Source of the DNA: an uncultured Prevotellaceae bacterium
GTDB lineage: Bacteria; Bacteroidota; Bacteroidia; Bacteroidales; Bacteroidaceae
Direction: 5' to 3'
NCBI GenBank assembly: GCA_902768785.1
Contig: CACXMM010000011.1
Span: 62,001-126,000 of the forward strand
DNA length: 64,000 bases
This document shows positions 1 through 7,090 of this stretch, piece after piece; the first letter of the stretch is position 1, and each line of letters begins with the position of its first letter. Position numbers and translations under genes: made by a program. The notes under the pieces were generated by a model. The model did no database searches and was not told the DNA's origin. It saw only the letters and a program-made list of their open reading frames with translations.

Positions 1-310
1 AGACACCATATCCTGGCTCCACATGATACTCTGCCAAGGTCAGACGCTTCCATTTAGCCAGCGAGTGCACCACCTCAGCCTCAGCATCACCGAGGTCTTT
101 GATCGGGAAAGTGACGGGGCGCTCTACCCCATTCAAGTCATCGTTAATACCCAGTCCCTTCAATACAAAAAGCGGAGCCGTCACACGGCGCAGTCTCAGC
201 TCCGTGCTAAGGTTCTGTTGGAAGAATTCCTTAATCAGTTTAATGCCCTGCTCCGTCTGTCGCATATCAAGAACCGACTGATAGTCGATGGGCTTAATAA
301 TCTTACTCAT
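1..310 (-). CDS. asnA: Aspartate-ammonia ligase (AsnA), partial
   Basis: This is the N-terminal part (about 103 residues) of ammonia-dependent asparagine synthetase, which makes asparagine from aspartate, ammonia and ATP in the cytoplasm. The gene starts with ATG (CAT at 308-310) and runs off the left edge. The minus-strand translation begins MSKIIKPIDYQSVLDM and contains EVVHSLAKWKR, a stretch nearly identical to E. coli AsnA, with the NDDLNGVERPV segment spaced as in that protein. A promoter with TACCTTTG (positions 349-356) lies just upstream. The class II synthetase-like catalytic core lies beyond the window. Confidence 0.93.
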   Translation of the reverse strand, partial: MSKIIKPIDYQSVLDMRQTEQGIKLIKEFFQQNLSTELRLRRVTAPLFVLKGLGINDDLNGVERPVTFPIKDLGDAEAEVVHSLAKWKRLTLAEYHVEPGYGV

Positions 311-348
311 GATTATACTTTATCTCTTTATTCTATCAAAACTGCGTG

Positions 349-378
349 CAAAGGTACATATAAAATATTAAAATGCAA
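349..378 (-). promoter_or_regulatory. asnA promoter
   Basis: On the minus strand the -7 box TACCTTTG is at 356-349 and a TTG is at 378-376, 19 nt apart. This is the normal Bacteroidetes spacing, and it lies about 40 nt before the asnA start. Confidence 0.6.
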
Positions 379-489
379 TGAAAAATTTAGAAATTTTGCA
401 CATTTTGCAAACAAAACAGACAAAAATACAGACAAAACGTTACAGCTTAAGGGCCTTATCCATATCTTTTTCAATGACTACCTATACGA

Positions 490-520
490 ACAGGGGTAAG
501 CAAACACTGCTCACCCCTGT
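490..520 (-). terminator. Stem-loop after the TMEM43 gene
   Basis: ACAGGGGT (490-497) pairs with ACCCCTGT (513-520). One mismatch follows, then AGCA/TGCT pair around a 5-nt loop. It lies 45 nt past the stop of the gene at 566-1957. There is no strong T-run, so it may be a weak terminator or only an RNA-stabilising hairpin. Confidence 0.4.
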
Positions 521-565
521 CATCTTATCTATATAATCTCCTTCTTAATTTTCAGGATCGTCCTG

Positions 566-1957
566 CTACACATTCTGTAACCCAGGCTGTGCCTTGCCAC
601 GTTGAGCCAACTCCTTCAGTTTATCTTTTCCCTTGAAGGCAAACACCCAAATCAAGAACGCAGCCAAAGCCAACAAGGCAATTCCCAGCAACGGACGGTA
701 GAACAGCCAGGCGATAGCGATGACGACCAGCGACCAGACGAGGCCCACCACGGTACATACCACACCAATGCCCCATCCAACGATATTGGCAATGAAGGGC
801 ACCACCTTGAGCAAAGTAACCACAATATCGAAGATTCCCTTCAAGCCTAAGATTACCAACATGACACCCACGAATCTCCAGATCCAGAGGAAAAGGGTGT
901 TCTGTGCATGCTCGCTCTCGAAAATCTCTGCCATGTCCTGCTTGCCCATACGGAGCACGGAGAAGGTCTTGCCGTTCTTAGCCTTATACGACTTGAATGT
1001 ATCGCCACTCACCTTGGCTATCACTGTCACCATGGCAGGCACCACTTTCTCGAAGGTAATACGTACATCACCTACCTGGGGACTATTCGCCGACTGTCCA
1101 AAATACAGTACATTACCAGCCTGATGCACAAAGTCATAATCACGTTTGTTCTCCTGTGGTACACTGTCAGGCACAACGGTTTTCACGGAATCAGGAACGA
1201 CGGCAATCAACGAATCGGATGCCGTACTGTCTGCCTTTGCCACAACGGCAGGCTTGGGAGCGGGCTTGGATACAGGTTGTGCAGGAGCTAAAGATCCTGC
1301 CCCATGGTAACGTATATGGATATCCCGGCATGACTTATCCCACGCTTTCAACTGATTGTCAGCCAAGTCAAGAATCACAGGCTCCATAGAACGAATGCTA
1401 TGAATCTGACTCTCATTCAGTCGATAAGCTCCAAAGGTTACATTCTCGGCCCATTGTCTTGAATCCTCAGCCGTATAGAGTACATAGTTTTTCGACTGGT
1501 AGGCAGGGTCATGAAACTGTGACGACTGCACAGGACGGTCCACCCATTCCATCGAATAGGTATAAGTAGTGACGATCTCCTGCTTCCCTCCCAGCTTATC
1601 CTTGCTTTCACTTTGCGCATGCTCTACCCACTGGTAGTATTCCACACGACGTTGCAGACCGATAGCACGGGCACCCAAGCCGAACTCAGCATCGGTAAGC
1701 GAATCCTGTGTGGTGGCCACAGCCGATGCATGCACCAGCTCCCCATCAAATTCAGGGTTAATCTTGCTCACGCTCTCCATCTCAACGGCAACTTTTTCTG
1801 CCTCGTTGAGCATCTTGTCTGTTTTCACCGCTCTACCTTCGTTCCACCACAAAAGGGCCGTACCCAAGCAGAAAAGAACAAATCCACCGGCGATTCCTTT
1901 AAACGAGCTACCGACACGCTGGCCATAGCCTCGGGTTGTTGTTTCTTGATAAGCCAT
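566..1957 (-). CDS. TMEM43 family membrane protein
   Basis: A 463-residue membrane protein of the TMEM43 (DUF1625) family, whose bacterial function is unknown. One membrane segment lies near residues 24-40 (GGFVLFCLGTALLWW) and is followed by the typical WNEGRAVKT sequence. A large extramembrane domain of about 300 residues follows, then three hydrophobic segments near residues 355-450. A proline/alanine/valine-rich insert near residues 226-265 is probably a linker. The length and the N-terminal TM, long domain, C-terminal TM layout match the family. It is a single gene, divergent from the transporter at 2162, with its own TAACTTTG promoter box at 2012-2019. Confidence 0.85.
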   Translation of the reverse strand: MAYQETTTRGYGQRVGSSFKGIAGGFVLFCLGTALLWWNEGRAVKTDKMLNEAEKVAVEMESVSKINPEFDGELVHASAVATTQDSLTDAEFGLGARAIGLQRRVEYYQWVEHAQSESKDKLGGKQEIVTTYTYSMEWVDRPVQSSQFHDPAYQSKNYVLYTAEDSRQWAENVTFGAYRLNESQIHSIRSMEPVILDLADNQLKAWDKSCRDIHIRYHGAGSLAPAQPVSKPAPKPAVVAKADSTASDSLIAVVPDSVKTVVPDSVPQENKRDYDFVHQAGNVLYFGQSANSPQVGDVRITFEKVVPAMVTVIAKVSGDTFKSYKAKNGKTFSVLRMGKQDMAEIFESEHAQNTLFLWIWRFVGVMLVILGLKGIFDIVVTLLKVVPFIANIVGWGIGVVCTVVGLVWSLVVIAIAWLFYRPLLGIALLALAAFLIWVFAFKGKDKLKELAQRGKAQPGLQNV

Positions 1958-2011
1958 AATGATAAGTTAAATAAATGTTGTCAAACTATTTATACAGTTG
2001 GTTTCTAGTTG

Positions 2012-2019
2012 CAAAGTTA
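2012..2019 (-). promoter_or_regulatory. -7 box of the TMEM43 gene
   Basis: CAAAGTTA on the plus strand reads TAACTTTG on the minus strand, about 55 nt before the start at 1957. It matches the TAnnTTTG consensus seen throughout this window. Confidence 0.5.
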
Positions 2020-2125
2020 CATAAAAAGATGGAATAATTCTTCTCTTTTAATTAAAAAAGTGCAGTTTTTACAATAATATCGCAAGTTTTTCTTACAAAT
2101 ATGTAAATAATCATCTTTTTATGCT

Positions 2126-2133
2126 TATCTTTG
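2126..2133 (+). promoter_or_regulatory. -7 box of the sugar-acid operon
   Basis: TATCTTTG lies 28 nt before the start of the GPH transporter. No clear TTTG is seen at the usual -33 position, so expression may depend on an activator. Confidence 0.5.
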
Positions 2134-2161
2134 TCGCAATCTATTTGTACCTATCAGACAC

Positions 2162-3577
2162 ATGGAAAGTGCTATCAACGGTTATTACAGACTCTCCTGG
2201 AGAGAACGAATTGGGTTTTGCTCGGGCGATTTGGCCCAGAACCTGATTTACCAGACGGTAAGCATCTGGTTGCTGTTCTATTATAATAATGTATATGGAC
2301 TGGATTCGGCCGTGGTAGCCGTGATGTTCCTCGTAGTCCGCATCATCGATGTGATATGGGATCCGATGGTGGGCGCTTTTGTGGATAAGTCACACCCCCG
2401 CTGGGGAAAATATCGTTCGTGGCTGCTCTTGGGAGGAATCCCACTTGCTGCCTTCGCCATGTTGTGTTTCTGGAACGGTTTCAGCGGTTCGCTGCTCTAT
2501 GCTTACGTCACCTACGTGGGTTTGAGCATGTGTTTCACTCTGATCAATGTACCCTATGGGGCACTCGGCTCATCACTCACCCGAGACACCGATGAGATTA
2601 CCATTCTCACCAGCGTACGCATGATCATGGCCAATCTGGCAGGACTGATCATCAAGACCTTGCCATTGGTGATAGCCTTCTTCGCGCCCAAGGTACTGAA
2701 CGAGCAGACCGGTCAGATGGAGGCCGTTTATAATACGCCGGAGGCAGGACAGGCATGGTTTATCACCATGAGCATCTTCGCCCTGACCGGTTTGATACTG
2801 CTGCTCGTCACATTCTTTGAGAGTAAGGAGCGCATCGTGATGGACAGAAGCGAGACTGCTGGAGTTAAGGTGAGCGACCTCTGGATGGAACTGGTGAGGA
2901 ACCGTCCGCTCAGGATCCTGTCCATCTTCTTCATCATCGCGTTCACCACCATGAGCATCAGCAATGCTGCCGACTCGTATTTCATGACTTTCAACATGCA
3001 TGCCACGCCGTTCATGACCACGGTGTTCATGTGGCTCGGCACCATTCCCGCATTCATCTTCTTGCCCATGGTACCAGCCATCAAACGAAAGATTGGCAAG
3101 AACGGGATGTTCCGTCTGTTCCTCGGAATCGCCATCGCCGCCATGCTACTCATGTACCTCTGCGGCTCCATTCCCGCTCTGAAGGCCTGCGCCCCCCTGA
3201 TCTTCACGGTACAGTTCGTGAAGAGCACGGGCTTTGTAGTGGCCACGGGTTATATGTGGGCACTGGTTCCCGAGGTGGTCACCTATAGCGAATACGCCTC
3301 CGGCAAGCGTGTGGCGGGCATCGTAAATGCACTGATCTGCATCTTCATGAAGGCAGGAATGGCACTGGGTGGTGTCATCCCTGGACTGGTGCTTGCCTGG
3401 GTGGACTTCAAGGCAGGGGAAACAGTACAGGCCCCACTGGCCGAACAAGGCATCCTTTGGCTCGTCACCCTGATTCCCGCCGCTCTGTTCGTACTGGCCA
3501 TCTACGTCATCGGCAAATATGAGCTGAGTGATGAGAAGATGGATGAGATCAATGCTGCAGTCACAAAAAATAATTGA
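2162..3577 (+). CDS. GPH-family sugar:cation symporter
   Basis: A 471-residue inner-membrane transporter of the glycoside-pentoside-hexuronide:cation symporter family (MelB/XynP type, MFS fold), expected to import a sugar, glycoside or uronide with Na+ or H+. About 12 hydrophobic segments are visible. The family loop between TM2 and TM3 is clear: DPMVGAFVDKSHPRWGKYR, with the conserved D, R, G and K. The N-terminus LSWRERIGFCSGDLAQNLIY is also typical. It is the first gene of a three-gene run; the next start is 2 nt after its stop, so the two are very likely co-transcribed and translationally coupled. The substrate cannot be read from sequence. The neighbours, an FMN dehydrogenase and a TIM-barrel isomerase, suggest a sugar acid or modified sugar. 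Confidence 0.88.
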   Translation: MESAINGYYRLSWRERIGFCSGDLAQNLIYQTVSIWLLFYYNNVYGLDSAVVAVMFLVVRIIDVIWDPMVGAFVDKSHPRWGKYRSWLLLGGIPLAAFAMLCFWNGFSGSLLYAYVTYVGLSMCFTLINVPYGALGSSLTRDTDEITILTSVRMIMANLAGLIIKTLPLVIAFFAPKVLNEQTGQMEAVYNTPEAGQAWFITMSIFALTGLILLLVTFFESKERIVMDRSETAGVKVSDLWMELVRNRPLRILSIFFIIAFTTMSISNAADSYFMTFNMHATPFMTTVFMWLGTIPAFIFLPMVPAIKRKIGKNGMFRLFLGIAIAAMLLMYLCGSIPALKACAPLIFTVQFVKSTGFVVATGYMWALVPEVVTYSEYASGKRVAGIVNALICIFMKAGMALGGVIPGLVLAWVDFKAGETVQAPLAEQGILWLVTLIPAALFVLAIYVIGKYELSDEKMDEINAAVTKNN

Positions 3578-3578
3578 T

Positions 3579-4463
3579 ATGCAACTGACATCAAATTCCG
3601 ACAAAATCACGAGAGACTATTTCGACTCTCTGCTGATTGAGACACGTTACATGGATGCTGAGCTCCCGTCAACCGAGATGACGCTGTTCGGCGAAATATT
3701 CCGTACACCGATTATGACCGCTGCCCTGTCTCATCTGCATAACTCCGCACGCAACGGTATGATCATCTATGCCCGTGCAGCTGCCCTGAGTGGTGCCGTA
3801 CATTGGGTGGGCATGGGTAGCGATCAAGAGCTGGAGGACATCGTGGCCACGGGGGCCAGAACCATCAAGATCATCAAGCCCCATGCCGATAACCGCGAGG
3901 TGTTCCGTAAAATCGACCATGCGGTCAAGGTGGGGTGTATGGCTGTGGGAATGGATATCGATCATGCCTTCAATTCCGAGGGCGGGTACGATAATGTGTT
4001 CGGTCTCCCCATGAAGGCGAAATCCACTGAGGAGCTGACCGACTTTGTGCAGGCTACTTCTGTACCGTTCATCGCAAAGGGTGTACTCAGTCCGCACGAT
4101 GCCGAGAGGTGTATGAAGGCTGGCTGTGCAGGTATAGTGGTTTCGCACCATCATGGCATGATCCAATATGCCGTACCGCCGCTGATGGCGCTCCCGGATA
4201 TTCTTTCTGTCACTGGTGGAGAAATACCGGTGTTTGTGGATTGCGGCATCGAAAGCGGAATGGATGCTTACAAGTGTCTGGCACTCGGTGCTAAGGCCGT
4301 ATCGGTGGGTCGTCATCTGATGCCGCTGCTCAAGGAAGGAGAAGATGCTGTGTCGATTCGCATCAACGAGATGACCGCCGAACTGGCTGGTATCATGGCT
4401 CGTACAGGCATCCCTGCGTTGGACAAGATGGATTCCACGGTTATTCACAGGAGAGCTTTCTAA
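3579..4463 (+). CDS. FMN-dependent alpha-hydroxy-acid dehydrogenase
   Basis: A 294-residue TIM-barrel flavoenzyme of the lactate/glycolate oxidase family, expected to oxidise a 2-hydroxy acid to a 2-oxo acid using FMN. I chose the ATG at 3579, directly after the transporter stop; upstream in-frame starts lie inside the transporter gene. Family segments visible are TPIMTAALS near the N-terminus, the region of the catalytic histidine (VVSHHHGM where the family usually has SNHGGRQ), and the C-terminal phosphate-binding segment VDCGIESGMDAYKCLALGAK followed by VGR. The protein is about 60 residues shorter than classical lactate oxidases and the catalytic loop is changed, so the substrate is uncertain. 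It could also be related to type 2 IPP isomerase, but its genetic context favours sugar-acid catabolism. Confidence 0.75.
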   Translation: MQLTSNSDKITRDYFDSLLIETRYMDAELPSTEMTLFGEIFRTPIMTAALSHLHNSARNGMIIYARAAALSGAVHWVGMGSDQELEDIVATGARTIKIIKPHADNREVFRKIDHAVKVGCMAVGMDIDHAFNSEGGYDNVFGLPMKAKSTEELTDFVQATSVPFIAKGVLSPHDAERCMKAGCAGIVVSHHHGMIQYAVPPLMALPDILSVTGGEIPVFVDCGIESGMDAYKCLALGAKAVSVGRHLMPLLKEGEDAVSIRINEMTAELAGIMARTGIPALDKMDSTVIHRRAF

Positions 4464-4521
4464 CTTTGATCATTGAACTTTGAACATTGAACTTTATGAT
4501 TACCTTTGACTTTTGACCTTT
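4461..4521. repeat. Short AT-rich tandem repeat (TTGAACTTTGAACA-like)
   Basis: The 58-nt space between the two genes consists of repeated units such as ATTGAACTTTGAAC, ATTGAACTTTATG and CCTTTGACTTTTGACC. It is a degenerate simple repeat with a period of about 10-13 nt. It may be slippage-derived and could affect spacing to the next start. Confidence 0.5.
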
Positions 4522-5340
4522 ATGTATCTGGGTATTTCATCATCGTTGGAACATCGCTCACCTGAGGAGTGGGCGGCGAAGCACAAGGCACTCGGACTCG
4601 ATACCGTGAACTTCCCCGTTTGCTGTGACGACGGGGAGGATGTTTACATGGCATATAAGAAGGCGGCCGATCAAGTCGGACTAACCATTGCCGAGGTAGG
4701 AGTATGGCGCAACACACTGGCTGCCGACCCCGATGAGCGTAAGCATTGGATAGACTATGCCGTGCGTCAGCTCCGTATGGCCGATGCTATCGGGGCCGAC
4801 TGTTGTGTGAATGTGGTAGGCACACCCTACGGTCCGCGTTGGGATGGTGGTTATCGCGAGAACTTCAGTAGGGAGCTATGGAATATGGCAGTCAGCATGA
4901 TTCAGCAGATCATTGATACTGCCCAGCCCATCCATACCAAGTTCTGTATAGAGTCCATGCCGTGGATGATTCCCAGTAGTCCTGACGAGTATCTGCGATT
5001 GATAGAGGATGTGGATCGTGAGATGTTCGGCACCCATCTTGATGTGGTGAACATGATTACCACACCCCGCAGGTATTTCTTCAGTGATGAGTTTCTCATG
5101 GAGTGTTTCGAGAAGCTGCATGGCACCATCGTGAGCTGTCACATGAAGGATATCCGGTTGAAGCCCGAATACACCTTCCAGCTACAGGAATGCGCCTGTG
5201 GCGAGGGCACCTTGAACCTGGAGCTATACGCCCAGCTGGCCACCGCCGAGAATCCCCACATGCCCATGATCATCGAGCACCTCACCACCGATGAGGAGTA
5301 TGTAGCGAGTGTGAAGTATGTGAGGGAGAGGTTGGGTTGA
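4522..5340 (+). CDS. Sugar-phosphate isomerase/epimerase (xylose isomerase-like TIM barrel)
   Basis: A 272-residue AP-endonuclease-2-type TIM barrel, expected to isomerise or epimerise a sugar or keto-sugar with a divalent metal. The four usual metal ligands can be placed: Glu in FCIESMPW, Asp in THLDVVNM, His in SCHMKD and Glu in MIIEHL. I chose ATG 4522 (MYLGIS); a TTG three codons upstream is possible. It is the last gene of the symporter-dehydrogenase-isomerase locus, which together would import a sugar derivative, oxidise its hydroxy acid and rearrange it. The exact sugar is unknown. Confidence 0.8.
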   Translation: MYLGISSSLEHRSPEEWAAKHKALGLDTVNFPVCCDDGEDVYMAYKKAADQVGLTIAEVGVWRNTLAADPDERKHWIDYAVRQLRMADAIGADCCVNVVGTPYGPRWDGGYRENFSRELWNMAVSMIQQIIDTAQPIHTKFCIESMPWMIPSSPDEYLRLIEDVDREMFGTHLDVVNMITTPRRYFFSDEFLMECFEKLHGTIVSCHMKDIRLKPEYTFQLQECACGEGTLNLELYAQLATAENPHMPMIIEHLTTDEEYVASVKYVRERLG

Positions 5341-5380
5341 TCCTACTTTCATACCTGTGCCCAAAATAGTGTTTACCTCG

Positions 5381-5413
5381 GCGGATATTTCGCATAGCTG
5401 AACTCTATTTTTG
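5381..5413 (+). promoter_or_regulatory. Promoter-like element shared with 12475-12507
   Basis: GCGG, TTTCGCATAGC and CTATTTTTGCAG occur here in the same order and spacing as at 12475. The -7 box is TATTTTTG (5406-5413). The two copies agree at about 28 of 36 positions without gaps. It precedes the island operon by 200 nt. Confidence 0.5.
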
Positions 5414-5472
5414 CAGCAGTAATCATATTTAAACGTAACAAAATGAAAAAACAACTTTTTCGCCAAAAAGCA

Positions 5473-5502
5473 TTGTCAATTCAAAAAGAATCGTTATTTT
5501 TG
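5473..5502 (+). promoter_or_regulatory. Probable main promoter of the dynamin operon
   Basis: TTG (5473-5475), a 19-nt spacer, then TATTTTTG (5495-5502). It would start transcription near 5509 and give a leader of about 100 nt before the first gene at 5611. Confidence 0.6.
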
Positions 5503-5610
5503 CGACGAACATGGTTCCGGACGTTGTCATTTCCAAGACTTCGTTGCTGATTTTTGGTGCGAACATGCGCTTCAGGTTTTATAGGAATAATTAAACTACT
5601 AACTGAGAAA

Positions 5611-5880
5611 ATGACAGAATTAGAATTAAAGGAACAAGTTTACGAGAGTGTTATTAAACTCGCTGTCTCTCTTACCCAACAGGGTAAGACTATGACCTTA
5701 GAAGGACTAACCGAGTGGATCAACCAGAACTACTCAGGTTTCCAGCACCCTTACGGAAACTCGCGTGGAGTGCCACAAGCCGCATTCCGCCGCGCGAAAG
5801 AAGCAAACAATCAGGAGGGTATGGACGCCCTTGTAAAAGTATTTACACATAATGACGGGACCCCGCTTTGGCGGGAATAA
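5611..5880 (+). CDS. Small protein of unknown function (first gene of dynamin operon)
   Basis: An 89-residue protein that I do not recognise. It is mostly helical in appearance (MTELELKEQVYESVIKLAVS), with a central GVPQAAFRRA stretch that could be part of a helix-turn-helix, and no signal peptide or membrane segment. I chose ATG 5611 because the upstream in-frame region reads through the promoter leader. A 21-nt gap separates it from the next gene, which has a strong ribosome binding site, so both are probably in one transcript. Its place at the head of the operon is compatible with a regulator, but that is inference only. Confidence 0.65.
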   Translation: MTELELKEQVYESVIKLAVSLTQQGKTMTLEGLTEWINQNYSGFQHPYGNSRGVPQAAFRRAKEANNQEGMDALVKVFTHNDGTPLWRE

Positions 5881-5901
5881 CTAAAACAGGAGGACAATAC
5901 C

Positions 5902-6069
5902 ATGCTTACAAAAATGGGAAAAGCAACATTTAAGTGCAAAGACTGTGGAGAAACCTTCGAGACCTTCTACACTGAGGGCGGCATCAGGGCAGGCATCAAC
6001 CTGCCGCATTGCCCTAAATGCGGGAGTGAGAATACGAAGAAAGCAACAATATTAGACAAAATCTTGTAA
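5902..6069 (+). CDS. Small zinc-ribbon protein
   Basis: A 55-residue protein with two CxxC knuckles, FKCKDCGETF near residues 11-20 and HCPKCGS near residues 38-44, forming a four-cysteine zinc ribbon. A strong Shine-Dalgarno AGGAGG lies at 5889-5894, unusual in a Bacteroidetes genome where most genes here lack one, and it supports real translation. It ends 16 nt before the next gene. Such mini zinc ribbons usually bind nucleic acid or protein partners; nothing more specific can be said. It is the second gene of the operon that leads into the dynamin-like pair. Confidence 0.75.
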   Translation: MLTKMGKATFKCKDCGETFETFYTEGGIRAGINLPHCPKCGSENTKKATILDKIL

Positions 6070-6085
6070 CACCTAATTATAATAT

Positions 6086-6433
6086 ATGCCGCAACTCATC
6101 AACATAGGACAAGAACTACTGAGAATCAATACGGCAAAGAACACCATAGAGTATTCTCATAATGGTGGCCGCTCATGGGTGACGCGCTATAACAGTACGT
6201 CATACGGAACTTTCATCGACCTTTTGCAGGTAGGCAATGAAATCCTCGCCTGTACCAGTAAAGGGCTGTATGCCTCTCAAAACCAAGGGCGTTCCTTTAC
6301 GCCCCGATGCACTAACACATCATCCTACGGTGACTTCCTCAATCTCCAAGAAAACGGCAGCGAACTGCTGGCAAACACCAGCAAAGGTTTATACTATTCA
6401 AGAAATGAAGGGAGGAGTTGGGTAAAACGGTAA
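6086..6433 (+). CDS. Short Asp-box (BNR-like) repeat protein
   Basis: A 115-residue protein built of three similar units of about 38 residues. Each ends in an Asp-box-like hairpin: SHNGGRSW, SQNQGRSF and SRNEGRSW, the S-x-D-x-G-x-x-W signature of sialidase/BNR beta-propellers with Asn or Gln at the Asp position. Each unit also has an ELLxxTSKGLY-like strand. Three blades cannot close a normal six- or seven-bladed propeller, so the protein may oligomerise or be a fragment kept for binding. There is no signal peptide, so it is cytoplasmic. It sits in the same operon 24 nt before the coiled-coil gene. Confidence 0.65.
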   Translation: MPQLINIGQELLRINTAKNTIEYSHNGGRSWVTRYNSTSYGTFIDLLQVGNEILACTSKGLYASQNQGRSFTPRCTNTSSYGDFLNLQENGSELLANTSKGLYYSRNEGRSWVKR

Positions 6434-6457
6434 TTATATAAAGGAAATAAAGTAGTT

Positions 6458-7090
6458 ATGGATATTGATTTAATTGAATCAACTTTCAATGAGTTGATGG
6501 GGGAACTTGAAAAAATAAAAGACCTCAATGAACTTGCTGAATCTTACCAAAAGAAGACACAGGTTTTGAGTGAGCAATTAGAGCGTTTTCTTTCTGCGTC
6601 TGCAGAAGGACGTAATATTGTGATGGAAAAGATACTATCTGTTGAGGATGCTCTTAAATCAATTAATGAGAATAGGCTACCTGAACTTCGGGATTCTTTT
6701 AAAGAAGAAATAGATGATATAAGTCAGAAAGCTGAGGAATACCAGAATTCAAATGCAGACAGTTTTAAATCGATTAATACTTCCTTGTCGCATATAGTCC
6801 AAGAAGCCGCAAAGTCTGCCAGTGACATTAGAGAGTTCGAAGAAAAGGCATTCGAGGCTCAGTCCAAACTCAGTGGATTGATTTCTGAAAAAATAGATGG
6901 CGTTCATCGAAATAATGGGGAGTTTCAATCATCTTTACATGGAGTCATTAAAAAGGTTCATCAGTCTAATGCTAAAAGTCTTGATGACAACCTTATTGCG
7001 ATTAAAAGAGGTCATTTGCTTAACTACATTCAGATTACACTTACATTAATCGTTATTGCTCTTCTCGCTTTAATCCTATTTTCAAAATGA
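6458..7090 (+). CDS. Coiled-coil protein with C-terminal membrane anchor
   Basis: A 210-residue protein. Residues 1-180 are heptad-rich and strongly charged, suggesting a long coiled coil. Residues 190-208 (YIQITLTLIVIALLALILF) form a single C-terminal transmembrane segment, so it is tail-anchored with the coiled coil in the cytoplasm. Its last four bases ATGA overlap the start of the large dynamin-like gene, so translation is coupled. This argues that it is a dedicated partner, for example a membrane adaptor or sensor for the GTPases. I recognise no family. The AT-rich composition matches its two downstream neighbours and differs from the flanking housekeeping genes. Confidence 0.8.
   Translation: MDIDLIESTFNELMGELEKIKDLNELAESYQKKTQVLSEQLERFLSASAEGRNIVMEKILSVEDALKSINENRLPELRDSFKEEIDDISQKAEEYQNSNADSFKSINTSLSHIVQEAAKSASDIREFEEKAFEAQSKLSGLISEKIDGVHRNNGEFQSSLHGVIKKVHQSNAKSLDDNLIAIKRGHLLNYIQITLTLIVIALLALILFSK

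Noticed and set aside
23-499. 158-codon plus-strand open frame at the left edge
   Set aside because: It is antisense to asnA, whose minus-strand translation matches a known family; composition and position fit a shadow frame.
5511-5594. 27-codon leader frame before the dynamin operon
   Set aside because: It starts almost at the predicted transcription start, with no binding site and no attenuator hairpin after it; not enough support.
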